This document shows, piece by piece, positions 44,028 through 54,600 of a stretch of DNA of 64,000 nt. Each line of letters starts with the position of its first letter. The stretch's first letter is position 1. The notes beneath the pieces are model-generated. The model worked only from the letters and a program-made list of their open reading frames with translations. It was not told the DNA's origin and did no database searches. The DNA comes from Viridilinea sp964592425 (GTDB lineage: Bacteria > Chloroflexota > Chloroflexia > Chloroflexales > Chloroflexaceae): contig CAZQCG010000023.1 of assembly GCA_964592425.1 (NCBI GenBank), forward strand, positions 1 through 64,000. The letters run 5' to 3'. The translations under genes and the position numbers were made by a program.

Positions 44028-44033
44028 TACAAT
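44028..44033 (+). promoter_or_regulatory. Candidate -10 box of the DUF58 gene, suggesting leaderless mRNA
   Basis: GGTACAAT form, with the hexamer ending only six bases before the ATG at 44040. If used, transcription would begin at or near the start codon and the mRNA would lack a leader. No ribosome site precedes the ATG. Confidence 0.4.
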
Positions 44034-44039
44034 AGGCCG

Positions 44040-45350
44040 ATGCTGCCTACCCCACGCCTGCTTATGCTGCTGCTACTGGCAGCCCCGCTGATCGCGCTGG
44101 CGGCCCTCGCCCCGGGGCTGATCTGGCTGGCGGCGATCTACCTGGGCCTGCTTGGCATACTGACGGTGAGTGATGCGCTGCTGGTAGTGCGCCGCGAGCA
44201 GATCGAGGTCGAGCGCATCCACGAGCAGCGCCTCTCGCTTGGGGCTGAGAATCGAGTAACCCTGATCCTGGCCAATACGACACCACGGCCAGTGCGCTTC
44301 ACCCTGCGCGACGAATACCCCCATGCTTTTCCCTGCGCTAGCGGGCTGATCAGCGGGACGATTGGACCCTCTGCCGTCTTCGAGGCACGCTACTATGTCC
44401 GTCCATTGCGCCGCGGCGACTATAACTTCGGCGATGTGGTGGTGCGCTTCAACGGGCCGCTGGGTGTGCTGCAACGCCAGGTGAGCTACGCCCTGGCGGC
44501 GCCGGTGCGCGTCTATCCCAACCTGCTCGAGCTGCGCAAGTACGACCTGCTGGCGCGCAAGGGGCTCTTGCACGAGTTGGGCCTGCGCGCCTCACGCCTG
44601 CGCGGGCCGGGCGGTGAGTTCGAGCGGTTGCGCGACTATACGCCCGACGATGAGTTTCGGCAGATCAACTGGAAGGCGACCGCCCGCCGTGGCCGACCGA
44701 TCAGCGTAGAGTACCAGGCCGAGCGTAGTCAGCAGGTGATCTGTCTGATCGACTGTGGCCGACTGATGGCCCCACCGGTCGGCGAATTGATGCGCATCGA
44801 TTACGCCGTCAATACGGCGCTCATGCTCAGCTACGTGGCCGGGCTGCGCGGCGACCAGGTCGGGCTGTTGACCTTCAGCGACCAGGTGCGCAACTTTGTG
44901 GCCCCGCGCCGGGGCAAACCGCAGATCCAGCTCTTGATCGAGGCCCTCTACAACCTGCAGCCGGAGCCAGTCGAAGCCGACTATGGTGCGGCCCTGGCTT
45001 ACCTGGCCCGCCGCCAGCGCCGCCGGGCACTGATTGTGCTCTTCACCGATCTAGCCGTGCCCGAAGCGGCTGGTAGCCTGGTGCTCCACCTGAGCCGCCT
45101 GGCTCGCCAGCACCTGCCGCTCTGTGTGACGGTGAGCGACCCTTTTGTGAGCGGGGCAGCTGGGCAACCCCTGCAGAACACCGGGGATCTCTATCGGCGC
45201 ACCGTGGCCGAGGGCTTGCTTGATGAGCGGCGCGCCCTGCTTGAACAACTGCACCAGCGCGGTGTGCTCTGTCTTGATGTGCCAGCCGATCGCCTCAGCG
45301 CCGGGGTCATCAACGCCTACCTGCGTTTGAAGGCCCAGGGCCGCCTGTAG
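44040..45350 (+). CDS. DUF58 domain membrane protein
   Basis: A 436-residue protein. Two N-terminal membrane spans (about residues 5-45), a beta-rich middle, then the DUF58 signature RLRGPGGEFERLRDYTPDDEFRQINWKATAR and a VWA-like C-terminal domain. It pairs with MoxR ATPases (40324) in many genomes. The start is ATG 44040; an upstream in-frame ATG (44016) would sit on top of the -10 box. It ends at TAG 45350, where a heptamer repeat begins. Confidence 0.8.
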   Translation: MLPTPRLLMLLLLAAPLIALAALAPGLIWLAAIYLGLLGILTVSDALLVVRREQIEVERIHEQRLSLGAENRVTLILANTTPRPVRFTLRDEYPHAFPCASGLISGTIGPSAVFEARYYVRPLRRGDYNFGDVVVRFNGPLGVLQRQVSYALAAPVRVYPNLLELRKYDLLARKGLLHELGLRASRLRGPGGEFERLRDYTPDDEFRQINWKATARRGRPISVEYQAERSQQVICLIDCGRLMAPPVGELMRIDYAVNTALMLSYVAGLRGDQVGLLTFSDQVRNFVAPRRGKPQIQLLIEALYNLQPEPVEADYGAALAYLARRQRRRALIVLFTDLAVPEAAGSLVLHLSRLARQHLPLCVTVSDPFVSGAAGQPLQNTGDLYRRTVAEGLLDERRALLEQLHQRGVLCLDVPADRLSAGVINAYLRLKAQGRL

Positions 45351-45384
45351 GATGAAGGATGAAGGATGAAGGATGAAGGATGAG
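45351..45384 (+). repeat. GATGAAG heptamer repeat overlapping an MFS start
   Basis: Four perfect GATGAAG units (45351, 45358, 45365, 45372) followed by a partial GATGAG. Each unit holds an ATG and an AAGG ribosome-like site. The first three ATGs each read five codons and stop; the fourth (45373) is the start of the MFS gene. Confidence 0.75.
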
Positions 45385-46728
45385 ACGGACTACCCGGCTC
45401 ACGGTTGGCGCACCTTTCTGATCCTCTGGGTGACCCAGGCCTTCTCGATCTTCGGTAGCGCGATCAGTGGCTTTGCGATCACGATCTGGCTGACCCAGAC
45501 GGCCTATCCAGCCGCCGAGCAGCGCCAGGAACTGGCCTTTGCCCTGGCCTCAATCGGCCTGGCCTACTTTGTCGCCGGGCTGATCGCTGCGCCAATTGGT
45601 GGGGCCTGGGCCGACCGCGCCGACCGGCGCTGGACGATGATCGTGAGTGATACGCTGAGTGGCCTGGTAAGCCTGGCCCTGATCGGGCTGATCGCCAGCG
45701 GGATGCTCCAACTTGGCCTGTTGCTCCCGCTGATGGTGCTGGCCGGCGTGGCTAATACCTTCCACGACTCGGCCTTCGACACCTCCTACGCGATGCTTGT
45801 GCCACCCGAACGCTTACCACGGGCCAACGGCATGATGCAGACGATCTGGGCACTCTCGGGTGTGTTTGCGCCAGCTATGGCAGCCAGTATGATCGCCCTG
45901 CCCGCCCTGGCCCGCCAGGGCCTGCTGCCGGAGCCGCTTGCGAGCCAGCTCGCCGGGCTACGTGACGGCACGATCCTGGCCATCGGGCTGGACGTGCTGA
46001 CCTTTGTCGTCGCCGTGATCACCCTCCTCCTGCTGCAGATCCCCTCGCCGAAGCGGGCCGACCTGGAGGCTGCGGAAGGGGAGCGCCCCAGTATCTGGGC
46101 CGATGTGCGCACCGGAGCACGCTATATCTGGGAGCGCCCGGCGATGCTCTGGCTCCTGGGCACCTTCACTGTCGCCAACTTTAGCGCCGCACCCGTGGAG
46201 GTGCTGCTGCCCTTGCTGATCCGCGATGATCTGGCCGCCGACTGGAGCAGCCGCGGCTTCAGCTTCGAGACGGCCCTGGCGCTGATCAATTCGGCCATGA
46301 GCATCGGCGGAGTACTTGGCGGGGTGCTGATCAGCACATGGGGCGGCCTGCGCCAGCGGCGCGTCTACGGCGTGCTCATCCCAATGATCATTGGGGGCGT
46401 GCTCCAGGTCGTGCTGGGACTCTCGCCGCTGCTCTTGCTCAGCGCTGCTGTCGGGATGGCCATGACCATGACCATCCCCATCCTCAATGCCCACTCCCAG
46501 AGCATCTGGCAGACCCGCACCCCACGCGAGTTGCAGGGACGAGTCTTTGCCGTGCGCCGGGTGATTGCCCAGTTCAGTATGCCGATCGGCACCTTCATTG
46601 CCGGTGTGACCGGCGGCGTCTTTGCCGCCGGCCAGGTGATCGCCGTCGCTGGGATCATCCTGGTGATCTTCTGCTTCGCCCAACTCTTCAACCCGGCCCT
46701 GCTCGGAGTGGAGAGGGATGCGGGATGA
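45373..46728 (+). CDS. MFS transporter
   Basis: A 451-residue membrane protein with 12 predicted spans. FGSAISGFAITIWLT is in the first span, and the loop GGAWADRADRRWTM near residue 77 is the MFS motif between spans 2 and 3. It resembles macrolide-efflux (MefA-like) proteins. The start codon is embedded in a heptamer repeat; the ribosome site is the AAGG of the previous unit. Substrate unknown; export of a drug or metabolite is family knowledge only. Confidence 0.75.
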   Translation: MKDETDYPAHGWRTFLILWVTQAFSIFGSAISGFAITIWLTQTAYPAAEQRQELAFALASIGLAYFVAGLIAAPIGGAWADRADRRWTMIVSDTLSGLVSLALIGLIASGMLQLGLLLPLMVLAGVANTFHDSAFDTSYAMLVPPERLPRANGMMQTIWALSGVFAPAMAASMIALPALARQGLLPEPLASQLAGLRDGTILAIGLDVLTFVVAVITLLLLQIPSPKRADLEAAEGERPSIWADVRTGARYIWERPAMLWLLGTFTVANFSAAPVEVLLPLLIRDDLAADWSSRGFSFETALALINSAMSIGGVLGGVLISTWGGLRQRRVYGVLIPMIIGGVLQVVLGLSPLLLLSAAVGMAMTMTIPILNAHSQSIWQTRTPRELQGRVFAVRRVIAQFSMPIGTFIAGVTGGVFAAGQVIAVAGIILVIFCFAQLFNPALLGVERDAG

Positions 46729-46741
46729 TTCGGACGGTGTA

Positions 46742-47812
46742 CTACGCCGCAGCCGCCAGGACAGCGGCGGCCAGATCCTCAGGGGTGAGACCGGGAGCCT
46801 GGATGGCAAGCGCACGATAGGCTTCGCGCAGAGCCGCCGCGAGGGCAGTGGGCTCGGCGACAATCCCACGCAGAGCCTGCTCCAGAGCACCCACGGCGAG
46901 GGTCGGCAGGATGGTAAAGTCGCCGGAGAAGCTGATGTCGTCGATGCGCCCCTCGCGCAGGCGGGCCGTCACGCGCACCAGGCCGCCGGGAGCCTTGTGG
47001 GCCGCCTCGACCACGCGCACATCCTCGTGGATCTTCACGCCACTCTGGCGCAAGCCGCCCTTCTGGTAGAGCCACTCATCGCTGACGAAACGCGCATCGA
47101 GAGCCTCGGCCATGGCCAATTCCCTGGGCGTGAGCGTACCAGGGACAATCGTCAGGCCGAGCATGCGTTCACACTGGCTGAGGTAGATCGCCTGGGCGTG
47201 TTCACGCGCAGGTGGCGTGCCCAGCTCACGGCGCATTGTCGTCATATACTCTTGCAGACTCTGGAAGATCTTGTCGCGCATCTTCTCAGAGCTGACCTTG
47301 AGCACACGGGACATCAACTCGCTGTTGAAGTCGAACATCAGGCTCCCGACGAGCACCTCGGCCTCACCGACGGCCATCGCCCCGGTGCCACCGATCTTAC
47401 GCCCGCCCACCTGCACATCATTGATCGGGCGCAGGTACGCCTCGATGCCAAGCTCGTGGTAGGTGGCCACCAGTGGGCGAATGTAGTACTCGAAGCGGGC
47501 CGCGAGGCCTGCTGGCAAATTCGAGCGCCGGAAGACCCACTGGGCGAAGAGTTGGTGCTCATCGAGATAGACCGCCCCACCGCCGACCTCACGCCGCAGC
47601 ACTGGCAGGCCCGCCTCGCGGCAGTAGGCGGTATCAACCTCCTTCTCTAGCTCCTGATGATAGCCGATGCAAACATAGGGCGCATTAGGCCCAACCAGAA
47701 TGATCGTATCGGGAGTCTGGTCGTCAAAAGCATGGGCGACCGCGTGATAGACCGTCTGCGAACGAACAGGATCAACCAGACCAAGATCGAGCAGGCGCAC
47801 CATGGATGCCAT
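46742..47812 (-). CDS. lplA: Lipoate-protein ligase A family protein
   Basis: A 356-residue protein. RREVGGGAVYLDEHQL (about 73-88) binds lipoyl-AMP, and NDVQVGGRKIGGTG holds the catalytic Lys. The C-terminal extension of about 110 residues has the LplA accessory domain plan. It attaches lipoate to E2 or H proteins. The E1 genes of a lipoate-dependent dehydrogenase are 14 kb away. The start is ATG 47812 with TAGGAG upstream. Confidence 0.82.
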   Translation of the reverse strand: MASMVRLLDLGLVDPVRSQTVYHAVAHAFDDQTPDTIILVGPNAPYVCIGYHQELEKEVDTAYCREAGLPVLRREVGGGAVYLDEHQLFAQWVFRRSNLPAGLAARFEYYIRPLVATYHELGIEAYLRPINDVQVGGRKIGGTGAMAVGEAEVLVGSLMFDFNSELMSRVLKVSSEKMRDKIFQSLQEYMTTMRRELGTPPAREHAQAIYLSQCERMLGLTIVPGTLTPRELAMAEALDARFVSDEWLYQKGGLRQSGVKIHEDVRVVEAAHKAPGGLVRVTARLREGRIDDISFSGDFTILPTLAVGALEQALRGIVAEPTALAAALREAYRALAIQAPGLTPEDLAAAVLAAAA

Positions 47813-47913
47813 GCAACACTCCTAAGCTTCTTCTCACCCTTCAGGTATGTCAAGAACAATACGCCCAAAGAGCGATCTGCGCAAGGAGGGCAAAATCATG
47901 CGCCGCCCTCAGC

Positions 47914-48519
47914 TCACCTGCGACGGATGAACCAGCCAGCCAGCGTCCCCACGAGGCCCAGGCCAAACAGCGCCCAGAGCGGGAGACTACTGCTAGCACC
48001 AGCGCGTGGCATGCCCGGACGCGAGAGACGGATGGTAGGGGTTGGTGGGAGAGGAATGGCCGTAGGCAATGGGGTAAGGCTCGGCTCAAGCGTCGGGCTC
48101 GGCTCAAACGTCGGGCTCGGCTCAAGCGTCGGGCTCGGCTCAAGCGTCGGGCTGGGCGATGGGGTTCTGGTCGACGTGTTACGCTCTTCGCCCTCCGACT
48201 CAGTCACTGGGGAGGGTGTCTCTGTAGGCGGGATGGCCGTAGCAGTAGGCGGGACGGCCGTGGCAGTAGGCACAGCCGCTGTCGCCGTAGGTGGCACCGG
48301 CGTCTCGCTCGGCAGAGGCGTCACGGGTGGTGGCGGTGGTGGGGGCGGTATATCCGTCGCGGTCGGTAGAGGCGTCTCCGTCGGCGGTGGCGGCGGCTCA
48401 GCCGTCTCCGTCAGTGCCATCGCGGCCCCTGGCGGCTCATCATCGGCCAGGGCCTTCTGCACACCCTGACTGCCCAGCAGGACGATCAACAGGATCGGTA
48501 GCAAGATCAGCTGGCGCAT
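47914..48519 (-). CDS. Secreted Pro/Thr-rich protein with C-terminal anchor
   Basis: A 201-residue protein: a signal peptide (MRQLILLPILLIVLLGSQG), a Pro/Thr-rich stalk with about five EPSPTL units (48077-48150), then MPRAG, a membrane span (LPLWALFGLGLVGTLAGW) and RRR. The last part has the plan of a sortase signal, but the MPRAG pentapeptide is not a standard one. The start is ATG 48519 with GGGAG upstream. Likely surface-exposed stalk. It lies downstream of the giant protein, in the same direction. Confidence 0.65.
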   Translation of the reverse strand: MRQLILLPILLIVLLGSQGVQKALADDEPPGAAMALTETAEPPPPPTETPLPTATDIPPPPPPPPVTPLPSETPVPPTATAAVPTATAVPPTATAIPPTETPSPVTESEGEERNTSTRTPSPSPTLEPSPTLEPSPTFEPSPTLEPSLTPLPTAIPLPPTPTIRLSRPGMPRAGASSSLPLWALFGLGLVGTLAGWFIRRR

Positions 48520-48627
48520 ACGTTTCTCCCGGATCACGCGGCGAAGGCGGAAAGCAACGGGAAGGCACCAGGGGAGGGTTACGGCCCTCGCCCGGGCTAT
48601 CTTACACGCAAAGGATTTGTGAGAGGA

Positions 48628-48652
48628 GGCGAGGGAGCCTGAGTCCCTCGCC
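48628..48652 (-). terminator. Hairpin after the giant-protein gene
   Basis: GGCGAGGGA-GCCTGAG-TCCCTCGCC, nine-bp arms, 22 bases past the stop of the giant gene. No T-run follows on the minus strand. Confidence 0.45.
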
Positions 48653-48673
48653 CGCCATGCTCAAACCATGTCG

Positions 48674-51600
48674 TCAACGTTGCACCAGTGGCAGATGGAC
48701 GCGGAAGCCAGTGTTGCTCAACTCAGGGCCAACACTGACGGGGCCATAGATGGTGCTCTGTCCATCAAGTGCAAGCTCCTGAAGCCAGTAGTAGACCCGC
48801 TGCCCAGTCGGTGGCGCAGGATCGTGCCAGTTGTAATCTGCGCCGATCTGTGAACTACCACTGGCCCTGATCAGCGCCGGGGTGATTGTCACAGCACCGA
48901 CAGCCTCTGGCTCAAGACTACGCAGGATGTGGAAACCCAGACTGTTCCATTCGCTACCGGTCTGCCAGCGCAGTTCCACTGCCCCTGGGAGACGCTGGGC
49001 CACGAAGCTGCTCAGGCTGATGGCGGTTGGATTGATCAGCCCGGCCCAGAGGTCGAGGTTGCGATCACCCGGCTCGAGGGTGACCGGATTCGTCAAGCCG
49101 GTGTTGGGGTTGGCGTCGCTATCACCACCAGGGCTAGTAAAGGTGAAGCCGGAAGGCAATTGGCTAAACCGTACGCGATAGCTGCCGGGGATGAGCTGCT
49201 CGAAGAGGAAGAAGCCATCGGTATCGGTGGTGGTCGTAATGGGCTGCCCTGACTCATTGAGGATAGGGCTGCCATCAGGGTTACAGAGCGTGACCAGGAT
49301 GTTGGGGGCACCTGGCTCGCCCGGGTTTTTCAATCCATCGCCGTTGCGATCGTACCAGGTATAGTTACCAAGGGCTGCGGGCAGAAACAGGCCAAAGTCG
49401 ACGGTGAGGTTGCCGTTAAGGTCGTCACCGTCAATTGCCACATCAGGCTCAGCCAGACTCCACAGGGTGACGCTGCCGCTACGGATGGTCGTGCTGAGCA
49501 CCTGGCTGCCATTGTCGTCGTTATCACGGTCATTGTTCGGGTCGGGGGCTGGCTCGTACGGGCCAACCAACGATACGTTCTGGCCACTGCTTGAACGATA
49601 ACCCTCGGGCGGTGTGATCTCAAGCAGGTAGAGCCCCGGCAGAAGGTTGTCGAACAGGTAGCGACCATTCCCGTCGGTCGTAGCGCTGGCCAGGGCCGCA
49701 CCGTCGGGCACGCCGTCAGCATTGGCGTCCTGGTAGAGCTGGACGGGCACACCAGCGATGCCAGCCTCACCTTGATCGACCAGACCGTTGTTGTTACGAT
49801 CAAGCCAGACCAGATTGCCTAGCCGCACACGCTGGAAGAGGCCAGCATCCCAGGTCGGATCATGCTCATCGGGATCGATCACGATCAGGGTGGTGCGCCC
49901 GGTGGCCGGATTGACGTCACTGTCAGCACCTGGATCAGAACCCTGAAGAAGAGGGCTGATCTCAAATCCGTTTGGTCTGCTGAATTCAATTGTATAGGTC
50001 ATGGGTTCCAGGTTCTCAAAACCGTAGAAGCCGTTAGCATCAGTGCTGGTTGTGCTGATCACCGTTGTGCCGTCGGCAGCATAGAGGGTAACGGGAATGC
50101 CCGGTATGCCTGGCTCGCCATTATCCTGAATACCGTTGGCATTACGGTCAAGCCAGACCCGGTCACCCAGGCTGGCAGTGTAGAAGATACCGGCATCCCA
50201 ACTCAGGTCGGTCGTAGCAGCGGGCAGGTTGATCGTGCGCGTGAGGCCACTGATCAGGTCGGCATCGTTATCAAACTCCGGGTCGCTGGTGCCGCCAGCC
50301 GGGCTACGCGCAAAGCCTGGGGGCAGATCGAAGCCGATCACGTAGGTGCCTGGCATCAGATCCTCGAACAGGTACAGGCCATCGGCACCGGTGGTGGTGG
50401 TCATGATCACCGTGCGCCCATCAGACTCGTAGAGCGTGACCGGCACACCGGCCACACCCGGCTCGCCAGCATCCTGCACGCCGTCCTTGTTCAGATCGAG
50501 CCAGACACGGTTGCCCAGGGCAGAGAGCGGCACAAAGCCGAAGTCGACTGTACGATTAGAGTGGTTATTCGGGGCCTCACCCGCCAGCGGGTTGGTGCTC
50601 GGGTCATCGTCGTTGGTCGGCTCACTCTCGCCCGGCCCCAGGCTGATCACGCCGCTGCGAATGGCACCCGCCACGGGTGGATCAAGGCCATTGTCGTTCA
50701 GATCACCATTATTGTTCGGGTCAGCCTCCTGGCCCGCGCCGTTGCTGCTGGCAAAGCCACGCAGGGCCGCGCTGCCGCTGAAGTTGTCGGCCAGCACCTC
50801 CACCAGGTAGTCGCCAGCCGGCAGGTTGTCAAAGCGGTAGTAACCGTCAGCATCGGTGGTCTGACTGAGCACGGCGGCACCGCTGATGTCGAGGGCCACG
50901 CTGATGCCGTTACTCTGCAGCAGCCGCAGGCTCACCCCGCTCAGTCCCAGCTCGCCAGCCTCCTGCGTGCCGCTGTTGTCGGGATCACTCCAGACCCGGT
51001 TGCCCAGCGAGTAGAAGGGCACGAAGCCGAAGTCCAGCGTGCGGTTGGACTGGTTGTTGGGGGCCTCACCAGCCAGCGGGTTGGTGCTCGGGTCATTATC
51101 GTTGGTCGGCTCCTCCGTACCGCTGCCGTCGCCCAGGCTGATCACCCCGCTGCGAATGGCACCCGCCACGGGTGGATCAAGGCCATTGTCGTTCAGATCA
51201 CCATTATTGTTCGGGTCAGCCTCCTGGCCCGCGCCGTTGCTGCTGGCAAAGCCACGCAGGGCCGCGCTGCCGCTGAAGTTGTCGGCCAGCACCTCCACCA
51301 GGTAGTCGCCAGCCGGCAGGTTGTCAAAGCGGTAGTAACCGTCAGCATCGGTGGTCTGACTGAGCACGGCGGCACCGCTGATGTCGAGGGCCACGCTGAT
51401 GCCGTTACTCTGCAGCAGCCGCAGGCTCACCCCGCTCAGTCCCAGCTCGCCAGCCTCCTGCGTGCCGCTGTTGTCGGGATCACTCCAGACCCGGTTGCCC
51501 AGCGAGTAGCTGCGTACCAGGCCGAAATCGAGGGTCGGGTCAACCGTGCTGCCGGTAGTACTGATCACCACACTCTGGCTCAGTGTTCCGCTACTACCAG

Positions 51601-54600
51601 GAACCAGAGGCAGAGCCGCACTGGTGATCACGCCGGTTGTCCCGCCGGGGCCGTTGTCGTCGTCGTTGAAGTTACCATCGGGAGTGTTCGTCCCGGCGGT
51701 ATCGCGGGTGCTAGCATAGCCGCTGGGGGGCGTGAGGCGCACGCGATAGCTGCCCTCGGCCAGGCCGGTGAAGCTGTAGGTACCAGTGGCACTGCTCGTC
51801 GTCGTGAGCAACACGGTACTGCCACTCGCTGGCAGCAACTCCAGGCCGACCCCTGCCATCCCGGCCTCACCCACCTCGCGCAGGCCATTCACGGCGGTGC
51901 CGCCACTGGCCCCGTTATCCTCCCAGACCAGGTCGCCCAGGCCCAGGGTGTAGAAGCCGAAGTCGAGGGTCAGGTCGCTGTCATCGTCGTCGATGCTGAG
52001 CGGGCCAGGGGCCGTGCCCGCCCCTTCCGGCTCGCCGGTGGGGGCCAGGTCAGCCAACACCAGCAGCGGCTGGCTCAGCACGCCGCCGGGCAAGAAGGTT
52101 GCCCCGCTCGCCTGCAGCGTGCCGTTATCGTCACGGTCGATTCCGTTGTTGGGGTCGGCCGCAAGCGTCTCGCTCAGCACCCCGCTGGCGTCGATGGTCG
52201 TGCCGCTGCTGTGGTAGCCCGCCAGAGGGCCGCCGCTGGCGAACTGGCTGGCGGGCATGCCCACCAGGTACTGGCCAGGGGCGAGGGGGATGGGCGTACT
52301 AAGGGCCACCCCGGCAGCATGGGTCTGCGCAGTGAAACTATAGAAGCCGGTTGCATCGGTCGTCACTGTGGCGATCGGACTCTGCTCCAGGCCGGTGAGT
52401 TGCCCATCGCGGTCGCGGTCGAGGAAGAGCTGCACCGTCACCCCGGCGATCCCGCTCGAGGAGCCATCGGCACTGCCAGCCCCATCGTTGTCCAGACCGT
52501 CGTTATTGGTATCGAAGAAGAGCCGATTGCCCAGACTGACCGGCTCGACAAAGCCGAAGTCGAGCGTGCGGTTGGACTGATTATTCGGGGCCTCACCCGC
52601 CAGCGGGTTGGTGCTCGGATCATTATCGCCAATCGGCTCCTGCGTGCCGCTGCCGTCGCCCAGGCTGATCACGCCGCTGCGAATGGCACCCGCCACGGGT
52701 GGATCAAGGCCATTGTCGTTCAGATCGCCATTACTGTTCGGGTCGGGCTCCTGGCCCACCCCGTTGCTGCTGGCATATCCATCCAGGGCCGCGCTGCCGC
52801 TGAAGTTGTCGGCCAACACCTCCACCAGGTAGTCGCCAGCCGGCAGGTTGTCGAAGCGGTAGTAACCATCAGCATCGGTGGTCTGACTGAGCACGGCGGC
52901 GCCGCTGAGGTCGAGGGCCACGCTGATGCCGTTACTCTGCAGCAGGCGAAGGCTCACCCCGCTCAGGCCGGACTCGCCGCTCTCCTGCCTGCCGCTGTTG
53001 TCGGGATCACTCCAGACCCGGTTGCCCAGCGAGTAGCTGCGCACCAGGCCGAAGTCGAGCGTCGGGTCAACCGTGCTGCCGGTGGTACTGACCACCACAC
53101 TCTGGCTCAGCGCACCCGGGCTACCGGGGGTCAGGCTCAGAGCCGCGCTGGTGATCACGCCAGTTGTCGCACCGGGGCCGTTGTCGTCGTCGTTGCGATT
53201 GCCGTCGGGATTGTTCGTATCGGCAGTGTCGCGGGTGCTGGCATAGCCGCTGGGGGGCGTGAAGCGCACGCGATAGCTGCCCTGGGCCAGCCCGGTAAAG
53301 CTGTAGGTACCAGTGGCACTGCTCGTCGTCGTGAGCAACACGGTACTACCACTCGCTGGCAGCAACTCCAGGGTAAGGCTAATCCCTGCCAGGCCACTCT
53401 CGCCGCCGTCCCGCAGGCCATTCACGGCGATGCCGCCACTGGCCCCGTTATCCTCCCAGACCAGGTCGCCCAGGCCCAGGGTGTAGAAGCCGAAGTCGAG
53501 GGTCAGGTCGCTGTCATCGTCGTCGATGCTGAGCGGGCCAGGGGCCGTGCCCGCCCCTTCCAGCTCGCCGGTGGGGGCCAGGTCAGCCAACACCAGCAAC
53601 GGCTGGCTCAACACGCCGCCCGTGAAGAAGCCACTGGCCTGGCGCGTGCCGTTATCGTCGTGGTCGGTTTGATTGTTGGGGTCAGGCGCAAGCGTCTCGC
53701 TCAGCACCCCACTGGCGTCGATCGTCGTGCCACTGCTGTAGTAACCCGCCAGAGGGCCGCCGCCGGCAAGCTGGCTGGCGGGCATGCCCACCAGGTACTG
53801 ACCGGGGTAGAGCGGCACCGCTGCGCCGAGTGCTATCCCACCAGCGTGGGTCTGCTCGGTAAAGCGGTAGAAGCCGCTCGCATCGGTCGTCACCGTCGCG
53901 ATCGGACTCTGCTCCAGGCCGGTCAACTGCCCATCGCGGTCGCTGTCAAGGAAGAGTTGCACCGTGACCCCGGCTATCCCGCTTGAGGAGCCGGGAGCCG
54001 CGCCGGTGCCATCGTTGTCGAGGCCATCGTTATCGGTATCGAAGAAGAGCCGGTTGCCCAGACTGACCGGCTCAATAAAGCCGAAGTCGAGCGTGCGGTT
54101 GGCGCGGTCGTTGCGCGACTCGCCCGCCTGCGGATTCGTGCTCGGGTCATCGTCACTGGTCGGCTCACTGTTGCCCGGCCCCAGCGTGACCACCCCGCTG
54201 CGAATGGCCCCCGCGACCGGTGTATCGAGGCCATTGTCGTTGTTGTCAACGTCGCTATCGGGGTCGGCCTCCTGCAGGCTGCCGCTACTGCTGAGGAAGC
54301 CTGTGAGCACGCCGGGGGCGCTGAAGTTGGTGCTCACCACCTCCACCAGGTAGTCGCTGGCGCGCAGGTTGTCGAAGCGGTAGTAGCCACCGCCACTGGT
54401 GGCCTGGGTCGGCACCAGCGTACCAGTGATGGTGGTGGCCGGATTGCCCGTAGCATCAAGCAAGCGCAACTCCACGCCGTCGAGGCCAGGGCTGGCCCCG
54501 TCACCCGCATCAAGCGCCCCGCTGTTGTCGCGGTCGAACCAGACCCGATTGCCCAGCGCGTAGATCGGCACGAAGCCAAAGTCCAGTGTGCGATTGGCCT

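Noticed and set aside
49862..53986. A 1,374-codon plus-strand open frame
   Set aside because: It lies wholly antisense to the giant repeat protein and mirrors its repeats. It has no ribosome site or family motif. The minus-strand frame has a signal peptide and SdrD_B motifs.
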